Shown: positions 27,255 to 36,359, counted from the stretch's first letter. The stretch: 64,000 bases of DNA from Vibrio proteolyticus NBRC 13287 (GCF_000467125.1 NZ_BATJ01000020.1:46358-110357), one strand, 5' to 3'. The notes: generated by a model from the letters alone, not told the origin. A program made the numbers and translations.

Positions 27255-29834
27255 ATGACGCAGACAAATCATTCGTCGCAAGATGTGCAAGACATGGTGG
27301 CTCAGTCCGATACCGGAGCCCGTAATCCAAGTGGCATTCCGGGCCGCATCTTGTGGTTTGTACCGCTGTGCTGGTCACTCTTCCAGCTTTGGTACGCTTC
27401 ACCTCTACCGTTCATTTTTGACTTTGGTGTCCTCAATGACACCCAGGCTCGCTCTATTCATTTGACCTTCGCCATCTTTCTAGCGTTCACCGCCTATCCG
27501 GCGTTGAAGCACTCTTCCCGTGATCATATCCCTCTGATCGACTGGGTGCTGGCGCTGGCTGGCAGCTTCTCGGCGGCCTATATTTACCTGTTCTATGCGG
27601 AGCTGGCTGGGCGCTCTGGGGCCCCTACCACACTGGACATTGTCGTTTCAGTGATTGGTATGTTGCTGCTGCTTGAGGCCACCCGACGTGCGCTCGGTCC
27701 ACCGCTGATGATCGTCGCCGCCGTCTTCCTGCTGTACACCTTCGGCGGCCCGTATATGCCCGATGTGATCGCCCACAAAGGGGCCAGCCTGAACAAAGCC
27801 ATGTCACACTTGTGGCTGACGACCGAAGGGGTGTTTGGGGTTGCCCTGGGCGTCTCTACCTCGTTCGTGTTCCTGTTTGTTCTGTTTGGGGCCATGCTTG
27901 AGCGCGCAGGTGCTGGCGCCTACTTCATCAAAGTAGCGTTTTCCTTGTTAGGTCACATGCGTGGTGGCCCGGCCAAAGCCGCCGTGGTGGCCTCCGGTCT
28001 GTCTGGCCTAGTGTCTGGCTCCTCGATTGCTAACGTCGTGACCACCGGGACTTTCACCATTCCGCTGATGAAACGGGTCGGTTTTCCGGGCACCAAAGCT
28101 GGTGCTGTAGAAGTTGCCGCGTCCACCAATGGACAGCTCACACCACCGATCATGGGCGCTGCAGCCTTCCTAATGGTGGAATACGTGGGTATTTCTTACG
28201 TTGAAGTGATCAAAGCTGCGCTGCTGCCCGCGCTGATCTCCTACATCGCCCTGATCTACATCGTTCATCTGGAAGCATGCAAAGCGGGCATGACCGGCCT
28301 GCCACGTCGTCATAATCCGACGCTGCTGCAAAGCATGCTGTCATTTACCGGTACCATTTTGGGGCTGTGCGTGCTCAGCGCACTGGTTTACTATGGCGTG
28401 GGCTGGACCAAGGACGTCTTTGGCGCCGCCGCCACTCCGATTGTCACCGCAGTGCTGCTTATCGCGTACGTTTTGCTGGTACGTATCTCATCGCGCTTTG
28501 CCCACGAGGGCGATATTGAAATCGACGCCGATATTCAAGAAGTGCCTGATTCCGGCCCGACGATCAAGTCCGGCCTGCATTACCTGCTCCCTATCGTGGT
28601 TCTGGTGTGGTGTCTGACCGTCGAGCGTTTCTCACCGGGCCTGTCCGCATTCTGGGCAACCGTGTTTATGATCTTTATTCTGATCACCCAGCGTCCGTTG
28701 ATGGCGATCTTTAACCAGAGCAACGACATGGGGGAACAGACCAAAGCCGGGTTTGTTGATCTGGCAGAGAGTCTGGTGTCCGGTGCGCGCAATATGATCG
28801 GCATCGGGGTGGCGACCGCCGCCGCTGGGACCGTCGTCGGTGTCGTGACCTTAACCGGTATTGGTCTGGTAATGACCGATTTCGTTGAGTTCATTTCTGG
28901 CGGTAGTGTGATCTTGATGCTGCTGTTTACCGCGGTGATCAGTTTGATTCTGGGCATGGGCCTGCCAACCACCGCTAACTACATCGTGGTGTCAACACTA
29001 ATGGCTCCGGTGATCGTCACATTGGGCGCCCAGCACGGCATGATCATTCCGTTGATCGCGGTGCATCTGTTTGTGTTCTACTTCGGTATTTTGGCCGACG
29101 ATACGCCTCCGGTAGGTCTGGCGGCCTTCGCCGCTGCCGCGATCGCCAAATCGGATCCGATCCGAACCGGTATTCAGGGTTTCACATACGATATCCGAAC
29201 CGCCATTTTGCCGTTCATGTTCATCTTCAATACCCAGCTGTTGCTGATCGGCATCGACAGTTGGTGGCATCTGATGCTCACGGTGATCTCCTCGATCATC
29301 GCCATGTTGATCTTCTCCGCAGCCACTCAGGGGTGGTGGTTCACCAAGAACCGCTGGTGGGAGACTCTGCTGCTTCTGGTTCTGACTTTTTCCTTCTTCC
29401 GTCCGGGCTTCTGGTGGGACATGGTGTACCCAGCGAAGGTTATTACCCCAGGCGTTGAGATAGCGCAAGTTGTCGAACAACTGCATGTAGGACAATCGCT
29501 GGAACTGAAAGTCAGTGGCGACAATCTCGAAGGTGAACACATTGAGAAAATCGTCAGCCTGCCGTTTGACGAACAGGCCACCAGCGCCAAAGCGCGTCTC
29601 AGCTCGATGGGACTGACTCTGACTCAAAGCGACGGCAAAATGCTGGTCGATATGGTGGAATTCGGTAGTCCAGCAGAAGCGGCCGGTATTGACTTTGATT
29701 GGGAGATCGAGTCGATCGTTCAAGAAGCAGATCGTCCGATGAAAGAGTGGGTGTTCATTCCGGCCTTGTTGATCTTGATCGCTCTGGGTCTGAATCAGAA
29801 ACGTCGCGCACGTCGTATACCGGTCAGCGCATAA
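27255..29834 (+). CDS. Fused TRAP transporter permease (DctQ-DctM) with C-terminal PDZ-like domain
   Basis: 859 residues with many membrane segments. The N-terminal four-helix DctQ-like part covers about 30-170; the large DctM-like part covers about 180-690 with duplicated GLxxGS/GMGLPTTANY stretches. The C-terminal 150 residues form a soluble, DUF3394-like stretch between two membrane segments, with a PDZ-like motif VEFGSPAEAAGIDFDWEIESI. The Na+-driven importer works with the receptor upstream. AAGGATAA precedes the ATG. Confidence 0.93.
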   Translation: MTQTNHSSQDVQDMVAQSDTGARNPSGIPGRILWFVPLCWSLFQLWYASPLPFIFDFGVLNDTQARSIHLTFAIFLAFTAYPALKHSSRDHIPLIDWVLALAGSFSAAYIYLFYAELAGRSGAPTTLDIVVSVIGMLLLLEATRRALGPPLMIVAAVFLLYTFGGPYMPDVIAHKGASLNKAMSHLWLTTEGVFGVALGVSTSFVFLFVLFGAMLERAGAGAYFIKVAFSLLGHMRGGPAKAAVVASGLSGLVSGSSIANVVTTGTFTIPLMKRVGFPGTKAGAVEVAASTNGQLTPPIMGAAAFLMVEYVGISYVEVIKAALLPALISYIALIYIVHLEACKAGMTGLPRRHNPTLLQSMLSFTGTILGLCVLSALVYYGVGWTKDVFGAAATPIVTAVLLIAYVLLVRISSRFAHEGDIEIDADIQEVPDSGPTIKSGLHYLLPIVVLVWCLTVERFSPGLSAFWATVFMIFILITQRPLMAIFNQSNDMGEQTKAGFVDLAESLVSGARNMIGIGVATAAAGTVVGVVTLTGIGLVMTDFVEFISGGSVILMLLFTAVISLILGMGLPTTANYIVVSTLMAPVIVTLGAQHGMIIPLIAVHLFVFYFGILADDTPPVGLAAFAAAAIAKSDPIRTGIQGFTYDIRTAILPFMFIFNTQLLLIGIDSWWHLMLTVISSIIAMLIFSAATQGWWFTKNRWWETLLLLVLTFSFFRPGFWWDMVYPAKVITPGVEIAQVVEQLHVGQSLELKVSGDNLEGEHIEKIVSLPFDEQATSAKARLSSMGLTLTQSDGKMLVDMVEFGSPAEAAGIDFDWEIESIVQEADRPMKEWVFIPALLILIALGLNQKRRARRIPVSA

Positions 29835-29839
29835 CAGAA

Positions 29840-29863
29840 TCAGGCTCCGCAAGCCGGAGCCTG
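29840..29863 (+). other. Hairpin between permease and universal stress protein genes
   Basis: CAGGCTCC pairs with GGAGCCTG. There is no T-run, so the stress-protein gene is probably still in the same transcript. Confidence 0.5.
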
Positions 29864-29909
29864 ACACAAAGGATCAAGTGGCACAAGCCACCCGACAAGA
29901 GAATGACCT

Positions 29910-30347
29910 ATGTTTAAACAAATCCTGGTTCCCGTTGACCTCAATGAAAAAGGCTTTTCCGATAAAGCCGTTCAACTGGCGGTTTGGCACGCCAAACATT
30001 CCAACGCCGAAGTGCATCTTTTGACGGTATTACCGGGGATTCACATGTCGATGGTCGCAACTTACTTCCCCAAAGACGCTGCCAAGAAAATGAAAGCCGA
30101 TGTGAAAGCCCAACTAAAACAGTTTGCGGAAAAGCAGATAGATGATGAGGTGGTGTACCAGATCCATGTGGCTGAAGGAAAAGCCTACCGAACCATCCTC
30201 GACTACGCGGACAAACTCGGTGCGGATCTTATCGTGATGCCAAGTCACAAGCGTTCCAAAATGGACAAAGTCATGCTTGGCTCTGTGGCCAGCAAAGTGG
30301 TTCAGAGCTCACCTATCAATGTGCTCGTGGTGAAACCACAGGGCTGA
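29910..30347 (+). CDS. Universal stress protein UspA family, TRAP-associated
   Basis: 145 residues of a single Usp domain (FKQILVPVDLNEKG at the start; SSPINVLVVKP at the end). The glycine-spaced ATP loop of ATP-binding members is incomplete here: GS is present but the preceding GxxG is not. Usp genes often follow TAXI and ectoine (TeaABC) TRAP genes and may gate the transporter. A terminator follows. Confidence 0.93.
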   Translation: MFKQILVPVDLNEKGFSDKAVQLAVWHAKHSNAEVHLLTVLPGIHMSMVATYFPKDAAKKMKADVKAQLKQFAEKQIDDEVVYQIHVAEGKAYRTILDYADKLGADLIVMPSHKRSKMDKVMLGSVASKVVQSSPINVLVVKPQG

Positions 30348-30355
30348 AACCAATC

Positions 30356-30379
30356 TGGCGCCAGTAGGCGCCTTTTTTA
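30356..30379 (+). terminator. Terminator of the TRAP operon
   Basis: The stem GGCGCC/GGCGCC has an AGTA loop and is followed by six T. Confidence 0.85.
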
Positions 30380-30441
30380 TTCAGCGCTACATTAATAGTT
30401 TTTGCCTATTGATATTATTGAAATATTCCATTTTATTTTAT

Positions 30442-30460
30442 GAGAATGATTATCAATAAT
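30442..30460. promoter_or_regulatory. Fur box
   Basis: Fifteen of nineteen bases match the classic Fur box GATAATGATTATCATTATC, with an intact central ATGATTATCA core. It lies 37 bases before the start of the DUF2061 gene, where iron-loaded Fur would block transcription. Confidence 0.75.
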
Positions 30461-30496
30461 AGTCATATCGAGACAACCACTCATCAGGCATTCACT

Positions 30497-30892
30497 ATGA
30501 AAAAAACGCTCAGTTTTGCAACGATTCATTTTACTATCGCATTCACCGTGGCGTACGTGCTGACCGGAGATATCATTGTAGGCAGCCTGATCGCGATGAT
30601 TGAACCTATGGTCAACACGGTGGCGTTCTACTTTCACGAAAAAGCGTGGAACACATTTTCCTCACTAAAAACACTCGCCCGATCTGCACGGATCAAAACC
30701 ACCAGCTTCGCCGTGGTGCACTTCAGTGTGGCGTTCAGCGTGGTATACGTGTTGACTGGTGACGCATTTGTCGGTGGCATCATGGCGGCGATTGAACCAA
30801 CCATTAATACCTGTGCGTACTATTTCCATGAGACCTTCTGGCAACGTAAGCAGTCATCAAAACAGTCATTCAGTCTGGTTTGCACGCACTGA
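30497..30892 (+). CDS. Duplicated DUF2061 membrane protein, probably iron-regulated
   Basis: 131 residues from the ATG at 30497. Two copies of the same unit, about residues 3-54 and 67-117: each has TxSFAxxHFxxAFxVxYVLTGD, then GxxxAxIEPxxNTxxxYFHExxW. Each unit carries two short hydrophobic helices, so the protein should have four. DUF2061 has no known biochemical activity. A Fur box directly upstream suggests induction under iron limitation. The frame continues upstream to an ATG at 30440, but that start would overlap the Fur box and lacks a ribosome-binding site. Confidence 0.85.
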   Translation: MKKTLSFATIHFTIAFTVAYVLTGDIIVGSLIAMIEPMVNTVAFYFHEKAWNTFSSLKTLARSARIKTTSFAVVHFSVAFSVVYVLTGDAFVGGIMAAIEPTINTCAYYFHETFWQRKQSSKQSFSLVCTH

Positions 30893-30895
30893 TCT

Positions 30896-31699
30896 CTACA
30901 CTGGGTAGTGCGTTACACACTGATTTTCGCTCAGGCCGATGTGCAAACGCCGGCTCTGACCGTCGAGCATGATTTCCAGCAGATAGAGCTGCTCGGGCAT
31001 CGGATGAAGAGGGTCAACATAGATCGGCGCCTCAACCTGAAACAGTGCACTGGCGTGGTCGCTGCGAACATCTATCGGCAACTGATAAGTCATGCCGTTA
31101 AACTTGACGGACGCTGAGACCAGGCCAGGGGTGTAGGTCTGATAGTGCAAGTCGACCAGAAATTCACACCCGCCCCCATAATGCCAGATTTGTTCCGTGG
31201 TAATGTGTTCAAGACGCACATGGCGGATAAACTGCAAATACGGCACTTGCCAAACCCCGATGCGCGCATCACTAATCCGGTAAGCACTTTCTCCCAACGG
31301 GCAGAGCGGCGTGGCTGGCTCGTCATCGATCAGCCAGTCATCTTCTTCTTGGAGAAACAGAATTTCAAACCGGTTGCGGCCACGCTGCAGATACGGCCGA
31401 ATCTCCTTGCGATACTCATTGTGGGTCGCGTCACAATCAAACACCGCCACGCCGTTAACGCGAACTTCGGCATGAAAATCGATCCCCGTGATCACCAGAT
31501 CCACGGCTGGAAACGCCAGCATAGCGTCATCAACCTCAATGTCGTGCATCAGGTGCCATTCTTGACGGGCAATGTCCGCTTCACTCAGCGATGATGGCAG
31601 GACACAGCTCAGCGGTCCGGGAAACGTGATGTCGTCCTGAGGAATGGAGAGATCGGTGAGCGGAGAAAGTTGCCAGAGACCGGCCAGTGTTAGCTGCAT
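30896..31699 (-). CDS. Stand-alone GH2-type jelly-roll domain protein, no catalytic domain
   Basis: 267 residues. The sequence resembles the N-terminal sugar-binding jelly roll of family 2 glycoside hydrolases and beta-mannosidases: LAGLWQLSP at the start, ARQEWHLMHDIEV, LVITGIDFHAEVRVNGVAVFDCDATHNEYRKEI, and GIGVWQVP-like DARIGVWQVPYLQF. The Ig and TIM-barrel catalytic parts of such enzymes are absent, and the ORF is complete with its own stop, so it is not simply truncated by the window. No signal peptide. Role unknown; it could be a cytoplasmic carbohydrate-binding or scaffolding protein. Confidence 0.75.
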   Translation of the reverse strand: MQLTLAGLWQLSPLTDLSIPQDDITFPGPLSCVLPSSLSEADIARQEWHLMHDIEVDDAMLAFPAVDLVITGIDFHAEVRVNGVAVFDCDATHNEYRKEIRPYLQRGRNRFEILFLQEEDDWLIDDEPATPLCPLGESAYRISDARIGVWQVPYLQFIRHVRLEHITTEQIWHYGGGCEFLVDLHYQTYTPGLVSASVKFNGMTYQLPIDVRSDHASALFQVEAPIYVDPLHPMPEQLYLLEIMLDGQSRRLHIGLSENQCVTHYPV

Positions 31700-31777
31700 G
31701 ATATCAAAACATCGTTGAATGAAAGGTTAAAAGTATAATGAATCTCATTCCATAAGGACATGAGTTTGTCGACAGAC

Positions 31778-31808
31778 AAAAAAATACCAGCCGACATCGG
31801 CTGGTATC
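31778..31808 (-). terminator. Terminator of rraB
   Basis: The ten-base stem ATACCAGCCG/CGGCTGGTAT has a four-base loop and is followed by TTTTTTT on the minus strand. Confidence 0.92.
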
Positions 31809-31830
31809 CATTGATTTTCGACCAAGACAA

Positions 31831-32250
31831 TTAAGCGTCTTCTTCGTCCTCATCTTCGTCGTTGTACAGAGCATCTTCACCTTCGTAGTAGGTACCCCAT
31901 CCGTCGTAGATGATGTCGTATTTTTCGGCAAGGTGAATCAGTTTTTCCGCCTGAGCGTCAATCGCTTCAGCATTCAGGGCCGATTCCATAGTCGCGTCGC
32001 AACACAAAAGTTTGTTGCCGTCTTCATCTTCAGTTTCTTCCGCTTCAAGTACTTCGAACCCCATCTTAAATGCTTCGACGACCGCTTTTTCCAGCGTATC
32101 AAAATCTTCCGCAAACAGGTGGTGTTCGATCTCATACAGCGCATCTGGATCACTGCCATCTTCCAACAAGGCCTGAATGATGTCGCGAGTATCTTCTTTT
32201 TGAATCTCGATCAGTTCTTCCACAGACATGTATTCATCTTCATGCGACAT
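31831..32250 (-). CDS. rraB: Regulator of RNase E activity B
   Basis: 139 residues, strongly acidic, with an acidic C-terminal tail DEDEDEEDA. RraB binds the C-terminal scaffold of RNase E and slows mRNA decay. The sequence starts MSHEDEYMSVEELIEIQ; GGAGCACC lies before the ATG at 32250, which is preferred over Met8. Single gene with its own terminator. Confidence 0.94.
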   Translation of the reverse strand: MSHEDEYMSVEELIEIQKEDTRDIIQALLEDGSDPDALYEIEHHLFAEDFDTLEKAVVEAFKMGFEVLEAEETEDEDGNKLLCCDATMESALNAEAIDAQAEKLIHLAEKYDIIYDGWGTYYEGEDALYNDEDEDEEDA

Positions 32251-32809
32251 AAGGTGCTCCAGACAGTAAAAAGGATCATTTGAATTGCGACGAAATATGG
32301 CATGGATCGCGTGGAATTACCACCTCGAAACCCGAATGATCCGGATCTTTAGCGCACCAGGCGCGCAGAGCGGAAAAGAACCGCGTGCAAATACACAAAA
32401 AATTAACATTTTTAGCCAAAATGACGCATTCAGAGTTTTATTTTGCGGTCAAAACCGCATCGGATGGCGAAAAAGTGCGTGAATATCAGTTCAGGATGAA
32501 TACAGCTCTCGCCCACTTATCTGCATAAAATTTAGATAAAACTTGCTATTCATCTCAAATATTGAATAACTATTCTCATTTGCATTGATATCTACGCTAT
32601 TGCACCTTGGGCCAAGTACGCATAGTCACGCATTTTCCACAACCGGCACCAAAACACATAAAATTTCAATAACAATCAAAAAAACACACCGTAGAAAAAT
32701 ATACACCAACAAAAAACACAAACTTTAGATAAAAGCTTCAATTAATCAACTTGCATCTTCCCGTTAAGCTTGTCATAAATACGGGCTGGAATAAGAGTAA
32801 GGATACAAA
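32251..32809 (+). promoter_or_regulatory. AT-rich arcA control region with candidate ARG boxes
   Basis: This 559-base gap between divergent rraB and arcA has no convincing ORF. ARG-box-like sites are TGAAT-N4-GTTCA at 32480-32493, a half-site at 32497-32501, a half-site ATTCA at 32548-32552 and TGAATAACTATTCT at 32563-32576 (two mismatches). A perfect six-base inverted repeat TGCGGT/ACCGCA lies at 32444-32459. A promoter may be TTGCAT at 32751-32756 with CATAAA at 32774-32779 (17-base spacer). ArgR could act as activator here, as it does at arc genes in other bacteria. Confidence 0.5.
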
Positions 32810-34030
32810 ATGAGTAAGTTGTACGTTGGATCTGAAGTCGGTCAACTGCGCCGAGTGCTGCTGAATCGCCCAGAACGCGCCCTCACCCACTTAACACCAT
32901 CAAACTGCCATGAGCTGTTGTTTGATGATGTACTGGCGGTCGAAGCGGCAGGCAAAGAGCATGATGCCTTCGCCGACACCTTACGCGCTCAGGACGTGGA
33001 AGTTCTGCTGCTGCACGATCTGTTGGTGGAAACACTGGCCATCGCAGAAGCCAAACAGTGGCTGCTCGACACCCAGATTTCTGATTTCCGTTACGGCCCA
33101 ACCTTTGCCAGCGAACTGCGTCGTTATCTGTCAGAAATGGATAATGAGCATCTGGCCACCGTCTTACTGGGTGGTCTGGCGTATTCTGAACTTAAGCTGG
33201 ATTCCGCCTCAATGCTGCCTCGCATGCACCGTCCACTGGATTTCGTCATTGAACCGCTACCCAATCATCTGTTTACCCGTGATACATCTTGCTGGGTCTA
33301 CGGTGGCGTGTCACTCAATCCAATGATGAAACCGGCTCGTCAACGTGAAACCAACCATTTGCGGGCGATCTACCGCTGGCACCCGGTCTTTGCCGGCCAG
33401 GACTTCATTAAGTACTTCGGTGATGAAGATTTGCATTACGACAACGCCAACATTGAAGGCGGCGACGTACTGGTGATTGGTAATGGAGCTGTCTTGATTG
33501 GTATTTCCGAGCGCACCACTCCGCAAGGGGTTGAGAACCTGGCGGCCAACCTATTCCGTCATGGACAAGCCAAAGAAGTGATCGCAGTGGAACTGCCAAA
33601 ACACCGTTCGTGCATGCACCTGGATACCGTAATGACCCACATGGATATTGATACGTTCTCGGTGTATCCGGAAATCATGCGCAAAGATCTCGCGACCTGG
33701 CGTCTGACGCCTAAAGACGATGGCACCATCCAGGCGCAGAGCGCACCGAGCTACGTGCACGCGATCGAAGAGGCGCTGGGACTGGATTACCTCAAAATCA
33801 TCACCACCGGCGGTGACAATTACGAAGCGGAACGTGAGCAATGGAATGACGCCAACAACGTACTCACCGTCAAACCGGGTGTGGTAATTGGCTACGAGCG
33901 CAATGTCTACACCAACGAGAAGTATGATAAAGCCGGCATTCAGGTTCTGACCATCCCGGGCAACGAACTGGGCCGTGGCCGTGGTGGTGCGCGTTGTATG
34001 AGCTGCCCTATCGAGCGGGACGACATCTGA
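32810..34030 (+). CDS. arcA: Arginine deiminase
   Basis: 406 residues. Hydrolyses arginine to citrulline and ammonia; in the full pathway this gives ATP and acid resistance. Guanidino-group motifs are FTRDTS, GGDVLVIG and HLDTVMTHMD; the nucleophile is probably Cys396 in GGARCMSCP. No arcB, arcC or arcD lies beside it: a terminator follows and the next gene is convergent. Other pathway enzymes must be encoded elsewhere, or argF doubles as the citrulline-splitting partner. AAGGATAC precedes the ATG. Confidence 0.97.
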   Translation: MSKLYVGSEVGQLRRVLLNRPERALTHLTPSNCHELLFDDVLAVEAAGKEHDAFADTLRAQDVEVLLLHDLLVETLAIAEAKQWLLDTQISDFRYGPTFASELRRYLSEMDNEHLATVLLGGLAYSELKLDSASMLPRMHRPLDFVIEPLPNHLFTRDTSCWVYGGVSLNPMMKPARQRETNHLRAIYRWHPVFAGQDFIKYFGDEDLHYDNANIEGGDVLVIGNGAVLIGISERTTPQGVENLAANLFRHGQAKEVIAVELPKHRSCMHLDTVMTHMDIDTFSVYPEIMRKDLATWRLTPKDDGTIQAQSAPSYVHAIEEALGLDYLKIITTGGDNYEAEREQWNDANNVLTVKPGVVIGYERNVYTNEKYDKAGIQVLTIPGNELGRGRGGARCMSCPIERDDI

Positions 34031-34050
34031 TTCCTGACAGGCTCTGAACG

Positions 34051-34081
34051 AAAAAAAAGCTGCGCTCTGCGCAGCTTTTTT
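34051..34081. terminator. Bidirectional terminator between arcA and tldD
   Basis: AAGCTGCGC pairs with GCGCAGCTT around a TCT loop, with long A and T runs on either side. It serves both convergent genes. Confidence 0.92.
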
Positions 34082-34082
34082 G

Positions 34083-35528
34083 TTATTCCGTTCCGCCGAC
34101 GGTCAGCGAGTCGAGTTTCAGCGTCGGTTGTCCAACCCCCACAGGCACACTCTGCCCGGCTTTGCCGCAAACACCCACGCCCCGGTCAATGCTGAGATCG
34201 TTGCCCACCATCGATACCTGCTGCATCGCTTCAATGCCCGAGCCAATTAACGTCGCGCCTTTCACCGGACGGGTAATTTTTCCGTCTTCAATCAGATACG
34301 CTTCAGAGGCAGAGAAAACAAATTTACCAGACGTGATGTCCACCTGGCCCCCACCAAAATTCGGCGCATACAGGCCTTTTTTCACCGTCGAGATGATCTC
34401 TTCCGGCGTGTGCTGACCTGGCAGCATGTAGGTATTGGTCATGCGCGGCATCGGCAGGTGAGCATAAGACTCACGACGGCCATTACCCGTCGGTGCGACA
34501 CCCATCAGGCGCGCATTCAGTTTGTCCTGCATGTACCCTTTGAGCACCCCGTTTTCAATCAGCGTGTTGTACTGGCCGTTGACTCCTTCATCATCGATGT
34601 TGAGTGAGCCTCGCAGATCCGTCAAAGTGCCATCATCCACAATGGTACACAGATCTGAGGTGACTTTCTGGCCCATCTTGCCGGAAAAGACCGACGATTC
34701 CTTGCGGTTAAAGTCCCCTTCCAGGCCGTGTCCGACAGCTTCGTGCAGCAGTACTCCCGGCCAACCAGAACCCAATACAACTGGCATCGCCCCCGCAGGC
34801 GCGGCGTCGGCTTCCAGATTCACCAGCGCCATTCGGATCGCTTCGTCTGCGTACTGGTACGCAATCTGACTGCCGTTGAGATCCGAGAGGAAATAATTGT
34901 AATCGAAGCGACCACCACCACCGGCGCTGCCGCGCTCACGACGATCGCCTTTTTGTGCCAGCACGCTGATCGATAAACGCACCAGCGGACGGATATCGCC
35001 AGCATAGGTTCCGTCGGTTGCAGCCACCAGCACCTGTTCATGGACACCACTGAGGCTGACTGACACTTCTTTAATCAACGGTTCTTTGGTCCGGATGTAC
35101 GCATCCAGCGCTTTCAGAAGTTGAGTTTTCTGTTGTTTCTCCCAACATTCTAACGGGTTAACAGCCGCGTACACCTGTTGGTTATCATGACGGCGAAACG
35201 CCTGCAATTGACCATTCTGACCTTGTTGTGCAATCCCCCGGGCGGCCTGGGCACTTTGTTTTAACCCTTCAAGTTGAATCTGATCAGAGTAGGCAAAGCC
35301 GGTTTTCTCGCCGGAGACAGCGCGGACACCAACGCCACAATCAATATTGAATGAACCATCTTTGATGATGCTGTCTTCCAGTACCAGAGACTCGTGCCAG
35401 CTGGATTGAAAATAGATGTCAGCGTAGTCTACAGCGCGGGTCGTGATGCTTGCCAGAGTCGCGGCAACGTCCTGCTCTGTCAGACCGGCCGGTTTCAGGA
35501 GTGCATCTTCAATGCGGTTAATCGTCAT
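34083..35528 (-). CDS. tldD: Metalloprotease subunit TldD
   Basis: 481 residues. With TldE (PmbA) it degrades unfolded peptides and matures microcin B17 in E. coli. Zinc motif HEAVGH at 262-267. It is the last gene of the mreB-to-tldD run, nine bases after the nitrilase-family gene. No tldE is in the window. Confidence 0.96.
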   Translation of the reverse strand: MTINRIEDALLKPAGLTEQDVAATLASITTRAVDYADIYFQSSWHESLVLEDSIIKDGSFNIDCGVGVRAVSGEKTGFAYSDQIQLEGLKQSAQAARGIAQQGQNGQLQAFRRHDNQQVYAAVNPLECWEKQQKTQLLKALDAYIRTKEPLIKEVSVSLSGVHEQVLVAATDGTYAGDIRPLVRLSISVLAQKGDRRERGSAGGGGRFDYNYFLSDLNGSQIAYQYADEAIRMALVNLEADAAPAGAMPVVLGSGWPGVLLHEAVGHGLEGDFNRKESSVFSGKMGQKVTSDLCTIVDDGTLTDLRGSLNIDDEGVNGQYNTLIENGVLKGYMQDKLNARLMGVAPTGNGRRESYAHLPMPRMTNTYMLPGQHTPEEIISTVKKGLYAPNFGGGQVDITSGKFVFSASEAYLIEDGKITRPVKGATLIGSGIEAMQQVSMVGNDLSIDRGVGVCGKAGQSVPVGVGQPTLKLDSLTVGGTE

Positions 35529-35537
35529 ATTCTGCTC

Positions 35538-36359
35538 TTATTTAGGTTGAAACTGATTGGCGAAACGGCGATGTTGCTGAACCGGCATGGCGGTTCGAAG
35601 CTTATCGACCTGTGCCTGGTCGATGTCGGCGATGCCTACACCTGCCTGCCGGCCAAGATCGGTGACTTTCTCACCCCAGGGTGTAATCACCATTGAATGT
35701 CCCCAGGTTTCTCTGCCACCCTGATGGGTGCCTGTCTGATTAACGGCGACCACCCAGCACTGCGTCTCAATCGCTCGGGCACGCAACAGCGTTTCCCAAT
35801 GCGCCTCACCGGTGACCGCGGTAAACGCCGCTGGAACAAGCAGGATCTGAGCACCCAAATCCACCAGCTCCGCATACAAATGGGGGAAACGCACATCATA
35901 ACAGATTGACAGACCAAGTTTGCCAAAAGGTGTCGAGGTGGTACTCACCTGATTACCCGGTATAAAGGTTTCCGACTCCCGATAATGTTGGTGGCCATCG
36001 GCGACATCGACATCAAACATATGCAGTTTATCATAGTACGCTACGGGTTCCCCGAGCGGATTTATCACCACACACGTGGTGCTGACGCCCTCCGCTCGGC
36101 GCACTGGCATACTGCCAACCACGATCCAGATGGCATGCTGGCGCGCCAGAGCCGCCATCGCCCCGAATAGTGGCCCGTCACCAAGTGGATAGGCGTGACG
36201 GTGATAATCGGCTCGCGAGCCAAACACCAGCGCATTCTCTGGCAATACCACCCATTGGACGCCTTGCGCCACCAATCCGGGCAGCTGCGCCGCCACAAAG
36301 TCAATATTTTGCTCAGGGTCCGCACCTGAGGTCATCTGGATCAATCCGACGCGCTCCAT
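35538..36359 (-). CDS. Nitrilase-superfamily amidohydrolase (Nit1-like)
   Basis: 273 residues with the full catalytic triad: Glu41 in VLPEN, Lys111 in YDKLHMFDV and Cys153 in ICYDVRFP. The order and sequence are those of Nit1/YafV-related enzymes that hydrolyse deaminated glutathione, so metabolite repair is likely. GGAGGACGC precedes the ATG. It sits tightly between yhdP and tldD, a position that is empty in E. coli. Confidence 0.9.
   Translation of the reverse strand: MERVGLIQMTSGADPEQNIDFVAAQLPGLVAQGVQWVVLPENALVFGSRADYHRHAYPLGDGPLFGAMAALARQHAIWIVVGSMPVRRAEGVSTTCVVINPLGEPVAYYDKLHMFDVDVADGHQHYRESETFIPGNQVSTTSTPFGKLGLSICYDVRFPHLYAELVDLGAQILLVPAAFTAVTGEAHWETLLRARAIETQCWVVAVNQTGTHQGGRETWGHSMVITPWGEKVTDLGRQAGVGIADIDQAQVDKLRTAMPVQQHRRFANQFQPK

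Noticed and set aside
28998..29867. Minus-strand ORF of 289 codons opposite the TRAP permease
   Set aside because: His/Gln/Arg-rich antisense translation of membrane-helix codons.
32285..32482. 65-codon ORF in the rraB-arcA gap
   Set aside because: No ribosome-binding site or recognisable sequence; overlaps the inverted repeat in a control region.
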